Positions 35,319-44,799 of a DNA stretch of 64,000 bases are shown piece by piece. The notes beneath the pieces are model-generated. The model did not search any database. It saw only the letters and a program-made list of their open reading frames with translations, and had not been told where the DNA came from. The DNA is from Breoghania sp. (GTDB lineage: Bacteria > Pseudomonadota > Alphaproteobacteria > Rhizobiales > Stappiaceae). The position numbers were made by a program, and so were the translations under genes. Location of the stretch: NCBI RefSeq assembly GCF_963674635.1, contig NZ_OY771475.1, positions 1,550,001-1,614,000 on the forward strand, read 5' to 3'. The first letter of the stretch is position 1, and each line of letters opens with the position of its first letter.

Positions 35319-36635
35319 TCATATCCACAGAACCGCAAGCGTGATGGCCGGAAATGCCGTCAGAATCGCCACGCGGATCAAGTCCGACAGAACGAAGAAG
35401 ATGACGCCCTTATAGGTCTGGGTCAGAGGCACGTCCGGAGCCATGGAGTTGATAATGAAGAGGTTCATCCCCACGGGCGGCGTTATCAACCCCACCTCCA
35501 CGACGATCAGCACCAACACGCCGAACCAGATCGCGGTTTCTTCCGGCGACAGGCCGAAATCCAGCGTCATGACGATCGGAAAAAAGATGGGCACCGTGAG
35601 CAGAATCATCGACACGGAATCCATCACGCAGCCGAAGACAAGATAGGTCAGCAGGATACCGACAAGCACCAGCCAGGGGCTGTAGCCCGCATTGCCGACC
35701 CATTCCGCCATGGTCTGCGGCATCTGGGTGAAGGCGAGGAAGGAATTGAAGACCCCCGCTCCGAAGACGATAAAGAAGATCATGCCGGATGAAACGGCGG
35801 TCGCCAGAATACACTCGCCCAGAGACTTCCAGCCGAGCCGCCCACGGAAGAAGGCGACGAGGCCGGTCCCCGCGGTGCCAACGGCTGCGCCTTCGGTCGG
35901 CGTGAACCATCCCAGATAGATGCCGCCCACAACCAGAAGGAAGATCAGCACGACCGGCCAGACTTCCAGCATCGCCTCGATACGTTCGCGCCCTGTTGCC
36001 TTTTCGGCGGGCTTTGCAGCATCCGGGTCGAAGCGCATGAAGAGCGCGATGGTGATCACATAGCCGATGGCGGCAAGAATGCCGGGCACGAAGGCGGCTG
36101 CGAAGAGCTTTGCGATGTTCTGCTCTGCAAGGATCGCGTAAATCACCAGGACGAAAGATGGCGGGATCAGGATGCCCAGTGTGCCCCCCGCCGCAAGACA
36201 GGCGGTAGAAAGCGCCCCGTTATAGCCGTAACGGCGCATTTCCGGCAGGGCGACCTGCGCCATCGTGGCGGCGGTGGCGAGCGATGAGCCGCAGATCGCA
36301 CCAAAGCCCGCACAACCGGCGACGGAGGCCATGGCGATGCCACCGCGCCGATGGCCGACCATGGCGGCAGCGGCACGGAAAAGCCCGCGCGACATGCCAC
36401 TTCGGGTCGCGAACTGCCCCATCAGCAGGAAAAGTGGGACAATCGACAGCGAATAGCTGGAAAAGGTCTCGTAGGTGAGCGACTTCATCTGCGCCAGGAT
36501 CGGGATCCAACTGTCGGTAACGATGACCGTTCCGCCGATCCCCACCACCAGCATAGCAAGGCCGATCGGAATGCGCAGAAAGATAAGCGCCAGCAGCACG
36601 ACGAAGCTGAGGCCGGCGAGTTCCATATTGCCCAT
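35319..36635 (-). CDS. dctM: TRAP transporter large permease DctM (system 2)
   Basis: 438 residues and about 12 membrane helices. DctM signatures GAICGSSLATAATMAQVALPE, LAAGGTLGILIPPSFVL and LITPPVGMNLFIIN are all present and close to system 1. Its ATG shares one base with the dctQ stop, so the two are translationally coupled. Last gene of a leftward dctP-dctQ-dctM set. Confidence 0.94.
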   Translation of the reverse strand: MGNMELAGLSFVVLLALIFLRIPIGLAMLVVGIGGTVIVTDSWIPILAQMKSLTYETFSSYSLSIVPLFLLMGQFATRSGMSRGLFRAAAAMVGHRRGGIAMASVAGCAGFGAICGSSLATAATMAQVALPEMRRYGYNGALSTACLAAGGTLGILIPPSFVLVIYAILAEQNIAKLFAAAFVPGILAAIGYVITIALFMRFDPDAAKPAEKATGRERIEAMLEVWPVVLIFLLVVGGIYLGWFTPTEGAAVGTAGTGLVAFFRGRLGWKSLGECILATAVSSGMIFFIVFGAGVFNSFLAFTQMPQTMAEWVGNAGYSPWLVLVGILLTYLVFGCVMDSVSMILLTVPIFFPIVMTLDFGLSPEETAIWFGVLVLIVVEVGLITPPVGMNLFIINSMAPDVPLTQTYKGVIFFVLSDLIRVAILTAFPAITLAVLWI

Positions 36636-37186
36636 CAGGCGCGCTCCCCATCACCCAACATTTCATTGAGGCTGCGCCAGACGGTGAAGGCGGAGGCCAG
36701 AACGAAGACCCAGGCGCCGACGAGCGCCACCGCATAGCCCCACCAGACGGGCATCTGAAGAATGAAGGTCGTTTCCGAATAGGAGCGCTTGTCGATCAGC
36801 CCCTCGCCGAGCTTGACGGCGATCAGTAACGCACAAGCGGTCAGAATGACGTTGCCGACCAGAGACAGCCCGGCAAGCCCACGCGGGCCAAGCGGCTGGA
36901 CAAAGATGTCCACCGTCACATGGCCGCGCCGCATCTGACACCATGGCAGGAAGGCAAAGATCGCGAAGGCGCATCCGGCCTCAACGAGCTCGAAATCCCC
37001 TTGAATGGGACCGAAAAACGGCACGTAACCCGACAATTCGCGCCCGATCACGCTCAGGCAGGTCACCGTTGTCAACGCAACAAGCGCCAGACCGCCGCCG
37101 ATCGCGAGCCAACGCGTGATGAATTCAATAACGCGGCCGACGCGCTGCTCCAGCTGCGGCGCCAACCCCTTGGCCGGTTTGACCAT
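36635..37186 (-). CDS. dctQ: TRAP transporter small permease DctQ (system 2)
   Basis: 183 residues, four membrane helices. The stretch GDFELVEAGCAFAIFAFLPW followed by CQMRRGHVTVDIF matches the same position in the DctQ of system 1, showing that both transporters share recent ancestry. It is separated from dctP by 260 bp holding a strong stem-loop. Confidence 0.9.
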   Translation of the reverse strand: MVKPAKGLAPQLEQRVGRVIEFITRWLAIGGGLALVALTTVTCLSVIGRELSGYVPFFGPIQGDFELVEAGCAFAIFAFLPWCQMRRGHVTVDIFVQPLGPRGLAGLSLVGNVILTACALLIAVKLGEGLIDKRSYSETTFILQMPVWWGYAVALVGAWVFVLASAFTVWRSLNEMLGDGERA

Positions 37187-37392
37187 TTCTCTCCCCCACT
37201 GCGAGGACGCCGGCTTTTGTGGACCCTTTGCGCGAAAGACCGTTCCTTGCGCGCCGTGTCAGTTTCACCGGACTTCCCGAATGCAGCGCGTCGGACACGT
37301 CTCCTCACGCACCAAACGACTGCGTATTCATATCTTGATTTCGGCCCGCTCCGGATCCGAATGAACCGGGCGACTTGCCTTCAGGGCGCTCT

Positions 37393-37424
37393 CCGGGGCG
37401 GCCGCAAAACCGCGACCGCCCCGG
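37393..37424 (-). terminator. GC-rich stem-loop between dctP and dctQ
   Basis: CCGGGGCGG (37393-37401) pairs perfectly with CCGCCCCGG (37416-37424) and inner bases extend the stem. There is no T-run on the minus strand. As in system 1 it sits directly after dctP, where it would protect or limit the transcript to yield more receptor than permease. Confidence 0.6.
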
Positions 37425-37446
37425 CTTGTTTCGGGTGTCTTTGAGA

Positions 37447-38499
37447 TCAGAACTCGTAGACGGGTTTCTCATCGTCCACATAGGTGCCGATTGCCGCCTT
37501 GGCGTCCTCGACCAGCTTGGCGCCGTCAATTCCCTTGGCGTTCATCTCCGCGATCCATGCCGCCTCGATGTCCTTGGCAGCATCTTTCCAACGCTGCGTC
37601 TCCGCCTCATCAAGAATGGTCTGCTTGTCGCCCAACTTCTCAAGCGCCGGGGGACCGGCCATGTCGCCCTTGTCCATGGCAAGACCGGCAAGACGCGAGG
37701 CTTCGCGGCCGGAATTGTTATCGATGATTTTCTTCAGGTCGTCCGGCAGGCCTTCGTACCGGCTCTTGTTCATCGCAAAGACCATGAAGGCGGTGTACAG
37801 GCCACGAGAGCCAGAGAAGCCGGTGTGGTGGTGGACCAGCTCCGGAATGCGCAGCGGAACGGAAACCTCCCACGGTACGACCGCGCCATCGATGACGTGC
37901 TTGGACAGCGCCTCCGGAACGGCCGGAACCGGCATCCCGACCGGGATGGCACCGAGTTTTTCAAGCAGCATGTTGGCCATGCGCGTGGGACCGCGCAGCT
38001 TCAGGCCCTTCATGTCCTCAAGCTTCTCAACCGGCTTGTTCGCGTGAACCAGGCCGGGACCATGAACAAAGGCCGCGATAACGTTCACATCCTTGAACTC
38101 GTCGCGAAGGTTCTTGTCGTAATAGTCCCATGCGGCCTCGGAGGTCGCAGCCCCCTTGCCGGCGATAAAGGGAAGCTCAAAGGCCTCCGACTTCGGGAAA
38201 CGGCCGGGCGTATATCCGGTCAGGGTCCAGACGATATCCACGACACCGTCGCGGGCCTGATCGTAGAGCGAGGGCGGCTTGCCGCCGAGCTGCATGGTGG
38301 GGAAAATCTGGACTTTGATGCGCCCACCGGATTCCTTTTCCACCTTCTCCGCCCACGGACCGATGAAGTATTTCGGAACTGGCGACTGCGGCGAAAGGAA
38401 GTGATGAACCTTGAGCGTCACGTCCTGCGCCTGTGCGGAAGCGGCGAGAGCGAACGCACCGACCGCAATGCAGCCCGCGATCGCGATTTTTCTGAACAT
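37447..38499 (-). CDS. dctP: TRAP transporter substrate-binding protein DctP (system 2)
   Basis: 350 residues with a Sec signal ending at ASAQA. Close to system 1 DctP: MQLGGKPPSLYDQARDGVVD, WTLTGYTPGRFPKSEAFELP and the region KLRGPTRMANMLLEKLG. The arginine in the latter is the usual carboxylate ligand. Differences around this pocket (RGPTRMAN against RIPSRTGA in system 1) point to related but distinct ligands, probably organic acids. GGAGGAAAAA precedes the ATG. Confidence 0.93.
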   Translation of the reverse strand: MFRKIAIAGCIAVGAFALAASAQAQDVTLKVHHFLSPQSPVPKYFIGPWAEKVEKESGGRIKVQIFPTMQLGGKPPSLYDQARDGVVDIVWTLTGYTPGRFPKSEAFELPFIAGKGAATSEAAWDYYDKNLRDEFKDVNVIAAFVHGPGLVHANKPVEKLEDMKGLKLRGPTRMANMLLEKLGAIPVGMPVPAVPEALSKHVIDGAVVPWEVSVPLRIPELVHHHTGFSGSRGLYTAFMVFAMNKSRYEGLPDDLKKIIDNNSGREASRLAGLAMDKGDMAGPPALEKLGDKQTILDEAETQRWKDAAKDIEAAWIAEMNAKGIDGAKLVEDAKAAIGTYVDDEKPVYEF

Positions 38500-38957
38500 G
38501 TTTTTCCTCCAGCTTCTCCACCGGGCTTGTCACCCGGGGCGGATCTCTCCCGCAACCGGCCTCATTACACCAACCGGCTGTTCTGAAGCGCATTGTCGGC
38601 AAAATCGGTGCTTTTGCCAGTATAAATTCGATAATTGAATTCTTTGTTCGCAGTGCAAACCAGATATTGTTTTTATTGAGTTTTTATATTTAAAAACTAG
38701 CCACCTATAGCCTGCGCTTATCACTTGAGGTGCAAGGTCCAAATTGACCTGAGCCAGAGCCGGGATTATTGCGAAAACCACCATCAGGTCAACACGTTAG
38801 ATCGCCCCTCAAACGACGATCAGCACCTCGACATGGTGCGGATATCCCCGCGCGCCCATCCCCTCGCCTGTTCCACAGCGCCTCGACGCAGTCCCGCCAA
38901 TTTCCGACGAGACTGCTCGACAGGTTGAGGCAGATGCAGTCTCGAAGCGAGAGGCGA
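38500..38957. other. Promoter region of TRAP system 2
   Basis: 460 bp with no credible gene. A strongly AT-rich block near 38620-38700 marks the likely dctP promoter. I found no good copy of the element seen in the system 1 region. Confidence 0.45.
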
Positions 38958-39869
38958 TCACGCGCCGGGGCTGTGATGCTCGTGCCAATGGCGAGCAATA
39001 TCGATGCGTCGCGCGATCCAGACCTTGTGGTGGCCTTTCACATAATCGATGAAGCGGGCAAGCGCCGCGGCGCGACCGGGACGGCCGACAAGCCGGCAAT
39101 GAAGCCCGATATTGAGCATCTTCGCCTGCCCCTCAATGCCCTCGGCATAGAGGGTGTCGAAACTGTCCTTCAGGTAGGAGAAGAACTGGTCGCCACAATT
39201 GAATCCCTGCGGGGTTGCAAAGCGCATGTCATTGGTATCGAGCGTGTAGGGCACAATGAGCTGCGGGCGATTGGGTCCAGCGATCCAATAAGGAAGATCG
39301 TCCGCATAGGCGTCGGAGAGATAGACGAAGCCTCCCTCCTCCATGGCCAGCGGAATGGTGTTTTCAGAGCTTCGGCCCTGATAGAAGCCGAGCGGACGTT
39401 CGCCGGTAACTTCCGTGTGGAGGCGGATCGCTTCTGCGATGCTGGCGCGTTCCTCCTCGATGGGCATGTCCTTAAACTCTACCCACTTGAGCCCGTGGGA
39501 GGCGATTTCCCAGTCGGCCTCCTTCATGGCGGCCACGGCTTCCGGATTGCGCTGGAGTGCGGTGGCGACGCCATAAACGGTGACCGGCACATTGCGCTGC
39601 GTGAACATGCGCCACAGCCGCCAGAACCCGGCACGCGAGCCGTATTCGTATATTGATTCCATGTTCATGTGGCGCTGACCAGGCCATGGCTGGGCACCGA
39701 CGATTTCCGACAGGAAGGCCTCGGAGGCTGCGTCACCATGTAGGATGTTGTTCTCGCCGCCTTCCTCGCAGTTGATCACGAATTGCACGGCGATCCGCGC
39801 GCCATCGGGCCAGCGCGGATCGGGTGTGTGGCGCCCGTATCCAATCATGTCACGCGGATATTCGGTCAT
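38958..39869 (-). CDS. puuE: Allantoinase PuuE (polysaccharide-deacetylase-like fold)
   Basis: 303 residues from the ATG at 39869, preceded by GGAG. The PuuE group of NodB-fold enzymes opens the ring of allantoin to allantoate in purine breakdown, without the metal site of classical allantoinases. Hallmarks are DMIGYGRHTPDPRWPDGARI, INCEEGGENNILHGDAASE, GQRHMNMESIYEYGSRAGFW, EIASHGLKW and ADDLPYWI. Other uric-acid-pathway genes (uraH, uraD) are absent here. A small conserved gene lies divergently. Confidence 0.9.
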   Translation of the reverse strand: MTEYPRDMIGYGRHTPDPRWPDGARIAVQFVINCEEGGENNILHGDAASEAFLSEIVGAQPWPGQRHMNMESIYEYGSRAGFWRLWRMFTQRNVPVTVYGVATALQRNPEAVAAMKEADWEIASHGLKWVEFKDMPIEEERASIAEAIRLHTEVTGERPLGFYQGRSSENTIPLAMEEGGFVYLSDAYADDLPYWIAGPNRPQLIVPYTLDTNDMRFATPQGFNCGDQFFSYLKDSFDTLYAEGIEGQAKMLNIGLHCRLVGRPGRAAALARFIDYVKGHHKVWIARRIDIARHWHEHHSPGA

Positions 39870-40250
39870 TTCAGTCTCACTCCGGAAAGGAAAATCAGGT
39901 CGGCTGGAGATGCGTCGGGGCAGAGGCACGCGAGGTTCACGCGAACGGACGCGACGGTATTCCCCTGCGTTCAGGCAAGCTTAAACGAGCGATAAAATCA
40001 ACCGCTCGCCGCACCGCTCCCGCACAGGCCCGGCTCCCCCAAACGAGAAGCGAATCGCTCTACGTAGTCGTCACCAAGACGTCATATGTCAGATAGGCAG
40101 TAAAACAGATCAGAAACTGGCCCGAAACTGGCTAGAGAAAGGCACAGATGGCTGAGAGGCTTGGCCTTTAATCGTATGCAGCGCGTTTTTGCCGAGCAAA
40201 TAGGCTGAACATGCCCCGATAGAGGCAGATGAAAGGGCAAGGAGACAGTG
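39870..40250. other. Divergent intergenic region, puuE / small gene
   Basis: 380 bp with no recognised gene. A tandem AGAAACTGGCCCGAAACTGGC-like repeat is near 40110-40130 (GAAACTGGC twice), and AAGGAG lies before the ATG at 40251. Confidence 0.4.
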
Positions 40251-40505
40251 ATGGTGACAATGCGACCCTCGCTCACTCTGGTCGACCAAACGGCGGATGC
40301 GCCGGAGGATGATACCGGGCTGGAGGACCATGACGTGAATTCGATCGACGCAGGGCTGCACAGCCGCCTGCGGGCCATGAGGCGGTTGCTGGACAATGCC
40401 CCTCAGGCAAGCGCCGCTGAAGCGCTCGCCATTCTGCGTCAGGCGTTTCCCGACGCAAATCTGAGCGACCGGCTACGGGCCCTGGGTTACCGCGAAGAGA
40501 TGTAG
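40251..40505 (+). CDS. Small conserved-looking protein of unknown function
   Basis: 84 residues, ATG at 40251 six bases after AAGGAG, an excellent ribosome site. The sequence has an acidic N-terminal third, then a helical section (SRLRAMRRLLDNAP...AEALAILRQAFPDANLSDRLRALGY) that looks folded. No membrane segment or known motif. It stands alone, tail-to-tail with pssA, whose stop is five bases away. I judge it real from its ribosome site and coding character. Confidence 0.6.
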   Translation: MVTMRPSLTLVDQTADAPEDDTGLEDHDVNSIDAGLHSRLRAMRRLLDNAPQASAAEALAILRQAFPDANLSDRLRALGYREEM

Positions 40506-40509
40506 GCCC

Positions 40510-41439
40510 TCACGATGTGGATGACGTCGAGGGCGGGGACGCTTCCCCGGCTCCATCGGCACCCTCTGCCTGGGTCGCCTGATCGACGGCTTCGGCATCG
40601 GCTTTTGCTCCGCCCCCTGCTCGCGCGGCATCTGCGCGCTCATACATGCGCCAGGAGCGTCCCGCGAAGGGAATGGAAACCAGATAGGCCACGGTCGCCA
40701 GTGCAAGCACCTGGAAGGGATAGCTTGCCCCCAGCGCCACCAACAGCACGGCCGCCACGAAGATCGGCAGCACGATGTCCTTGCGAATGCGCATGCCGAT
40801 GCGCTTGCCGGAATAGGTGGGCAGGCGGGAAACCAGCAGGAATGCCACGATATAGGTATAGCCGACGGCGACGGGTGCAAACTCCGCCCAACGGTCCAGC
40901 ACACCGAGCTGATGCAGATAGACCGGCAACAGGACAACCAGCGCGCCGGCGGGCGCAGGCGTGCCGGTGAAGAAGTTCGCCTGCCAAGCGGGCTTTTTCG
41001 GATCATCCAGCGCCACGTTGAAGCGCGCAAGGCGCAGGGCCATGGAAATGGCAAAGACCAGCGCCGTGATCCAGCCGAAGGACCCCAGCTCGTTCAGGAT
41101 CCACATGTAGAGGATGATCGCGGGTGCGACGCCGAAATTCACGAAATCGGCGAGGCTGTCCAGCTCTGCGCCGAAACGCGAGGTGGAGCGCAGGAAGCGC
41201 GCGACGCGTCCATCCAACGCATCGAGAACGGCAGCCAGCACGATTGCACCAATCGCCATGTCCCAACGGGCCTCCACCGCCATTCGAATGGCGGTGAGGC
41301 CTGAGCAGAGCGCCAGCAGGGTCACCAGGTTCGGCAGGATCATCTTAAGGGGCACCCGCTGAAAGCGACGGGGGCGCCCGGAACGATGATTGGCGTTGCC
41401 GCTGGGGCCGGGTTCAAATGGGGCGAAGGGTGTGGACAT
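40510..41439 (-). CDS. pssA: CDP-diacylglycerol-serine O-phosphatidyltransferase
   Basis: 309 residues, integral membrane enzyme that makes phosphatidylserine from CDP-diacylglycerol and serine. The CDP-alcohol phosphotransferase signature DGRVARFLRSTSRFGAELDS, continuing into LADF, matches DG..AR........G...D...D. About eight membrane helices are visible, with a basic N-terminus and a charged, low-complexity C-terminal tail. Starts three bases after the psd stop, so the two enzymes making phosphatidylethanolamine form one operon. Confidence 0.94.
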   Translation of the reverse strand: MSTPFAPFEPGPSGNANHRSGRPRRFQRVPLKMILPNLVTLLALCSGLTAIRMAVEARWDMAIGAIVLAAVLDALDGRVARFLRSTSRFGAELDSLADFVNFGVAPAIILYMWILNELGSFGWITALVFAISMALRLARFNVALDDPKKPAWQANFFTGTPAPAGALVVLLPVYLHQLGVLDRWAEFAPVAVGYTYIVAFLLVSRLPTYSGKRIGMRIRKDIVLPIFVAAVLLVALGASYPFQVLALATVAYLVSIPFAGRSWRMYERADAARAGGGAKADAEAVDQATQAEGADGAGEASPPSTSSTS

Positions 41440-41442
41440 GGG

Positions 41443-42144
41443 TCAGGCCACCCGCGTCACAGGCGCTGTGCCAGCAGGTACCGTAAGATCGGCGAGTACC
41501 GTTTCGCCTGCCACCATGGTCTGGCCAATCGCAACCCTGGGGGCCGTGCCTGCGGGGAGGTAGACATCCAGCCGCGAGCCGAAGCGGATGAGACCAAAGC
41601 GCTCGCCAGCCTGCAGGCTTTCGCCCTCATTCACAAAACACACGATGCGCCGCGCCACGAGACCTGCGATCTGGACGACACCAATGCGCCCTTCGGGGGA
41701 GTCGATCACCACACCATTGCGTTCATTGTCGTCAGACGCCTTCTCCAACTCCGCATTCAGGAACTTGCCCGCCCGATAGGCGACCCGGGTGACGGGCCCG
41801 GTAACCGGCGCCCGGTTCACGTGGCAGTTGAACACATTCATGAAGGTGCAGATGCGCATCATCGGCTCGGTGCCGAGATTGAGCTCCACCGGCGGAGTGG
41901 CCGGGCCGACCATGCAGACGATGCCGTCGGCCGGCGCAATGACGAGCCCGGGCACGACCGGCGTGACGCGCTTGGGATCGCGAAAGAAATAGGCGACCCA
42001 TGCGGTCAGGATCAGACCAATCCAGAAGAGGAAGCTCGAAAACCAGCCCAGCACGAGCGTGGCCGCAGCCGCGATGGCGAGAAAGGGCCACCCTTCCCGA
42101 TGAATGGGGACAGCCGTACGTTTGATGGTGTCGAACAGAGACAT
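41443..42144 (-). CDS. psd: Phosphatidylserine decarboxylase proenzyme
   Basis: 233 residues, short alphaproteobacterial/Gram-positive type (PSD-A). It decarboxylates phosphatidylserine to phosphatidylethanolamine. The C-terminal RFGSRLDVYLP holds the Gly-Ser self-cleavage site that creates the pyruvoyl group on the small subunit. The N-terminus has a membrane hairpin (FLAIAAAATLVLGWFSSFLFWIG). A good AGG ribosome site precedes the ATG. Upstream partner of pssA. Confidence 0.94.
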   Translation of the reverse strand: MSLFDTIKRTAVPIHREGWPFLAIAAAATLVLGWFSSFLFWIGLILTAWVAYFFRDPKRVTPVVPGLVIAPADGIVCMVGPATPPVELNLGTEPMMRICTFMNVFNCHVNRAPVTGPVTRVAYRAGKFLNAELEKASDDNERNGVVIDSPEGRIGVVQIAGLVARRIVCFVNEGESLQAGERFGLIRFGSRLDVYLPAGTAPRVAIGQTMVAGETVLADLTVPAGTAPVTRVA

Positions 42145-42286
42145 TGCGCCTACCTGAAAATGAATGCGGGCGGATGGATGCCGCGCCGATGAAGCGCCAT
42201 GTTTGCACCATCACGGTGGTGAAGATCAACGGGCGATGACCAATGGCGCCTCAAAGTCGCGATCAAGCCTGTGCGAACACACGCCC

Positions 42287-44218
42287 CTAGTCTGCTCCCG
42301 CGGTCGCTTCCGCGCTCGGGCCACGGCGAACGATGAAGTCTCCATCCGCCTCCTGCACCGCACGCAGGCGCTCCTCCGCCTCGCTCGCCTCGCGCTGGCG
42401 CTCCCACATGGAAGCATAGAGCCCGTTTTTGGCAAGAAGTTGCGCATGGGTGCCGCGTTCCACCACTTCACCGGCCTCAAGCACGAGGATCATATCCGCA
42501 TTGACCACAGTGGAGAGGCGGTGGGCGATGACGAGCGTGGTGCGGTTGCGCGAGACGACATCCAGCGCCGACTGGATCTCGCGCTCGGTGTGGGTGTCGA
42601 GCGCGGAGGTCGCCTCATCCAGAATGAGGATCGGCGGGGCCTTCAACAAGGTGCGTGCGATGGCGACACGCTGCTTCTCGCCGCCCGAGAGCTTCAGACC
42701 GCGCTCGCCCACCTCCGTATCGAAGCCCTGCGGCAGGGTTTTGATAAAATCAGCTATCTGCGCCATGTTCGCGGCTTCCACCACTTCCGCGTCTGTGGCG
42801 GACGGGCGACCGTAGCGGATGTTGTAGCGGATGGTGTCGTTGAAGAGCACGGTGTCCTGCGGGACCATGCCGATTTTTGCGCGCACGCTTTCCTGCAGCA
42901 CCGAGCGCAGGTCCTGCCCGTCAATGGAGATCGAACCGGAGGTGACGTCGTAGAAGCGGAAGATCAAGCGCGAGATCGTGGACTTGCCCGCCCCCGACGG
43001 CCCGACGATGGCAACCGTGTTGCCACTCGGCACCTCGAATGACACGCCCTTCAGGATCGGACGTTCCGGATCATAGGCAAAACGCACGTCGTCGAAGCGG
43101 ATCGTGCCGCCTTCAACCACAAGCGGTGCCGCATCCGGTGCATCGACGATTTCCGCATCCACCGCCAGCAGGTTGAACATGTCGGCAATATCGATCAGGC
43201 CCTGACGCAGTTCACGGTAGACGAAACCGATCATGTTGAGCGGGATGGAGAGCTGCATCAGCAGCGCATTGATCATCACGAAATCGCCGATGGTCTGCGT
43301 GCCGTTCATGACGGCGCGCGCCGACAGTGCCATGCAGACACCCATGCCGATGGTGAAGATCACCGTCTGGCCGAGGTTGAGCCAGGCGAGCGACGTCCAT
43401 GTCTTCGTTGCAGCCCCCTCGTAACGGGCCATGGAGGCATCGAAACGGGAGGCCTCCATGCGCTCGTTGTTGAAGTATTTCACTGTCTCGTAGTTGAGCA
43501 GCGAGTCGATCGCCTTGGAATTGGCGTCGGTGTCGCTCTCGTTCATCACCTTGCGGATATCGATGCGCCAGTCGGATGCGCGCACGGTGAACCAGACATA
43601 GAGCCAGACCGTCACTGCGATAACACCGACATAGCTCCACGAGAACTGGTAGGCGATGACCGCAGCCATCAGCGCAAACTCTATGAGGGTCGGCAGCGAG
43701 TTGAGAATGGTGAAGCGGACAATGGTCTCGATCCCCTTCACACCACGCTCGATGATGCGCGACAGGCCGCCGGTGCGCCGCTGCAGGTGAAAGCGCAGCG
43801 AAAGCTCATGCATGTGCACGAAGGTCTTGTAGGCAAGCTGGCGCACCGCGTGCTGGCCGACGCGGGCAAACAGCGCATCGCGCATCTGGTTGAGCCCCAC
43901 CATCAGGATGCGGCCGAGCACATAGACGCCCACCAGCATCATCGGCGCGACCATCCAGCCCGGCAGCCCCGCCCCTCCGACTTCGGCAGGTGCGGTCAGG
44001 GCGTCGGTCGCCCATTTGAAGCTGTAAGGCACCAGAACGGTGACGATTTTGGCCAGTACCAGCAGAACCAACGCCATCAAGACGCGGCGTTTCAGGTCAA
44101 TCCGGTCGGCAGGCCAGATATAGGGCCACAGGTTCAGCACGGTATTGAGGGTGGAGGCCTCATCGACCGTCGCGCGGCGCTGGCCGGAGGCCTTCTTGTT
44201 GGTTCTTGTCTGGCTCAT
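42287..44218 (-). CDS. atm1: Atm1-type ABC exporter (heavy-metal / glutathione conjugate)
   Basis: 643 residues, a half-transporter with a membrane domain of six helices (about residues 45-330) fused to an ATPase. Walker A GPSGAGKST, signature LSGGEKQRVAIARTLL and Walker B ILILDEATSALD are intact. NLWPYIWP near the N-terminus and the overall layout match the ABCB7/Atm1 family, which in alphaproteobacteria exports glutathione-linked metal ions or sulfur species. It overlaps by ATGA a cysteine-rich ArsR gene, supporting a role in metal tolerance. Confidence 0.88.
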   Translation of the reverse strand: MSQTRTNKKASGQRRATVDEASTLNTVLNLWPYIWPADRIDLKRRVLMALVLLVLAKIVTVLVPYSFKWATDALTAPAEVGGAGLPGWMVAPMMLVGVYVLGRILMVGLNQMRDALFARVGQHAVRQLAYKTFVHMHELSLRFHLQRRTGGLSRIIERGVKGIETIVRFTILNSLPTLIEFALMAAVIAYQFSWSYVGVIAVTVWLYVWFTVRASDWRIDIRKVMNESDTDANSKAIDSLLNYETVKYFNNERMEASRFDASMARYEGAATKTWTSLAWLNLGQTVIFTIGMGVCMALSARAVMNGTQTIGDFVMINALLMQLSIPLNMIGFVYRELRQGLIDIADMFNLLAVDAEIVDAPDAAPLVVEGGTIRFDDVRFAYDPERPILKGVSFEVPSGNTVAIVGPSGAGKSTISRLIFRFYDVTSGSISIDGQDLRSVLQESVRAKIGMVPQDTVLFNDTIRYNIRYGRPSATDAEVVEAANMAQIADFIKTLPQGFDTEVGERGLKLSGGEKQRVAIARTLLKAPPILILDEATSALDTHTEREIQSALDVVSRNRTTLVIAHRLSTVVNADMILVLEAGEVVERGTHAQLLAKNGLYASMWERQREASEAEERLRAVQEADGDFIVRRGPSAEATAGAD

Positions 44219-44556
44219 AAGGAGGCCTTCTCTTCAGTCTTGCAACAGGTCATCCCGGCAATCGGATCGACGATCAGGTCCAGCAGCGCCGCCGTGCCAT
44301 CACCCAGCGCCTTGAGTGTCGCGCGGTCGAGACAGTAGCGAGACTTGCGGCCTTCCGTCTCTCCTCGGATCAGCCCCGCCTCACGCAGGATCTGAAGGTG
44401 CTGGGAAACGGTTGACTGGGCCAGAGGAAGGCGCCCCACGATGTCGCCACAGCAACAGCGTTCCTCTTGGGCGAGCGCGCGCAGAATTGCGAGCCGTGCC
44501 GGATGGCCCAGCGCCTTGAAACAGGCGGCAAGCCTGTCGTCATCAAAATCCGACAT
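44215..44556 (-). CDS. ArsR family metalloregulator with cysteine-rich sensor helix
   Basis: 113 residues from the ATG at 44556 (AGGA six bases before it; the longer frame to 44727 has no such support). A winged-helix fold with recognition helix LAQSTVSQHLQILREAGL. CCCGD sits where classical ArsR proteins carry the ELCVCDL arsenic/metal motif, and the C-terminus adds GMTCC, so five cysteines are available for thiophilic metals. It is translationally coupled to the Atm1 exporter it presumably represses. Confidence 0.9.
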   Translation of the reverse strand: MSDFDDDRLAACFKALGHPARLAILRALAQEERCCCGDIVGRLPLAQSTVSQHLQILREAGLIRGETEGRKSRYCLDRATLKALGDGTAALLDLIVDPIAGMTCCKTEEKASL

Positions 44557-44701
44557 GGGATTTCCTGAAAAGAGGTGTTCCGCCCCATCGTCAAGCTCGA
44601 AGGAAATGGGGATCACGCCCGGTGTCCCAACGCCATAACGCCCCGCGCAAGGGCAGGCAGGGAGGCACAATGGCGGGTAGGGAGCGATTGATCCATCGTC
44701 G

Positions 44702-44723
44702 ATATACGATGAATGTTCGATAT
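44702..44723. promoter_or_regulatory. Inverted repeat upstream of arsR-atm1 (candidate ArsR operator)
   Basis: ATATACGA (44702-44709), spacer TGAATGT, TCGATAT (44717-44723); arms pair apart from one extra A. A second overlapping palindrome, CATCGT-CGATAT-ACGATG, spans 44694-44711. It is about 145 bp before the arsR start. Imperfect AT-rich palindromes of this kind are usual ArsR binding sites. Confidence 0.45.
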
Positions 44724-44799
44724 GCAAGTGCTGGCGGCCAGAAAGTGCAAAACGGGACGTGCCGCAGCCCGCCCCGTTTCCGCAAAAATGCCAAATCTC

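Noticed and set aside
37353..37366. GGATCCGAATGAAC as a further copy of the TRAP-region element
   Set aside because: Only nine bases of the core match, TTGAC and the flanking words are not in register, and it lies within an operon.
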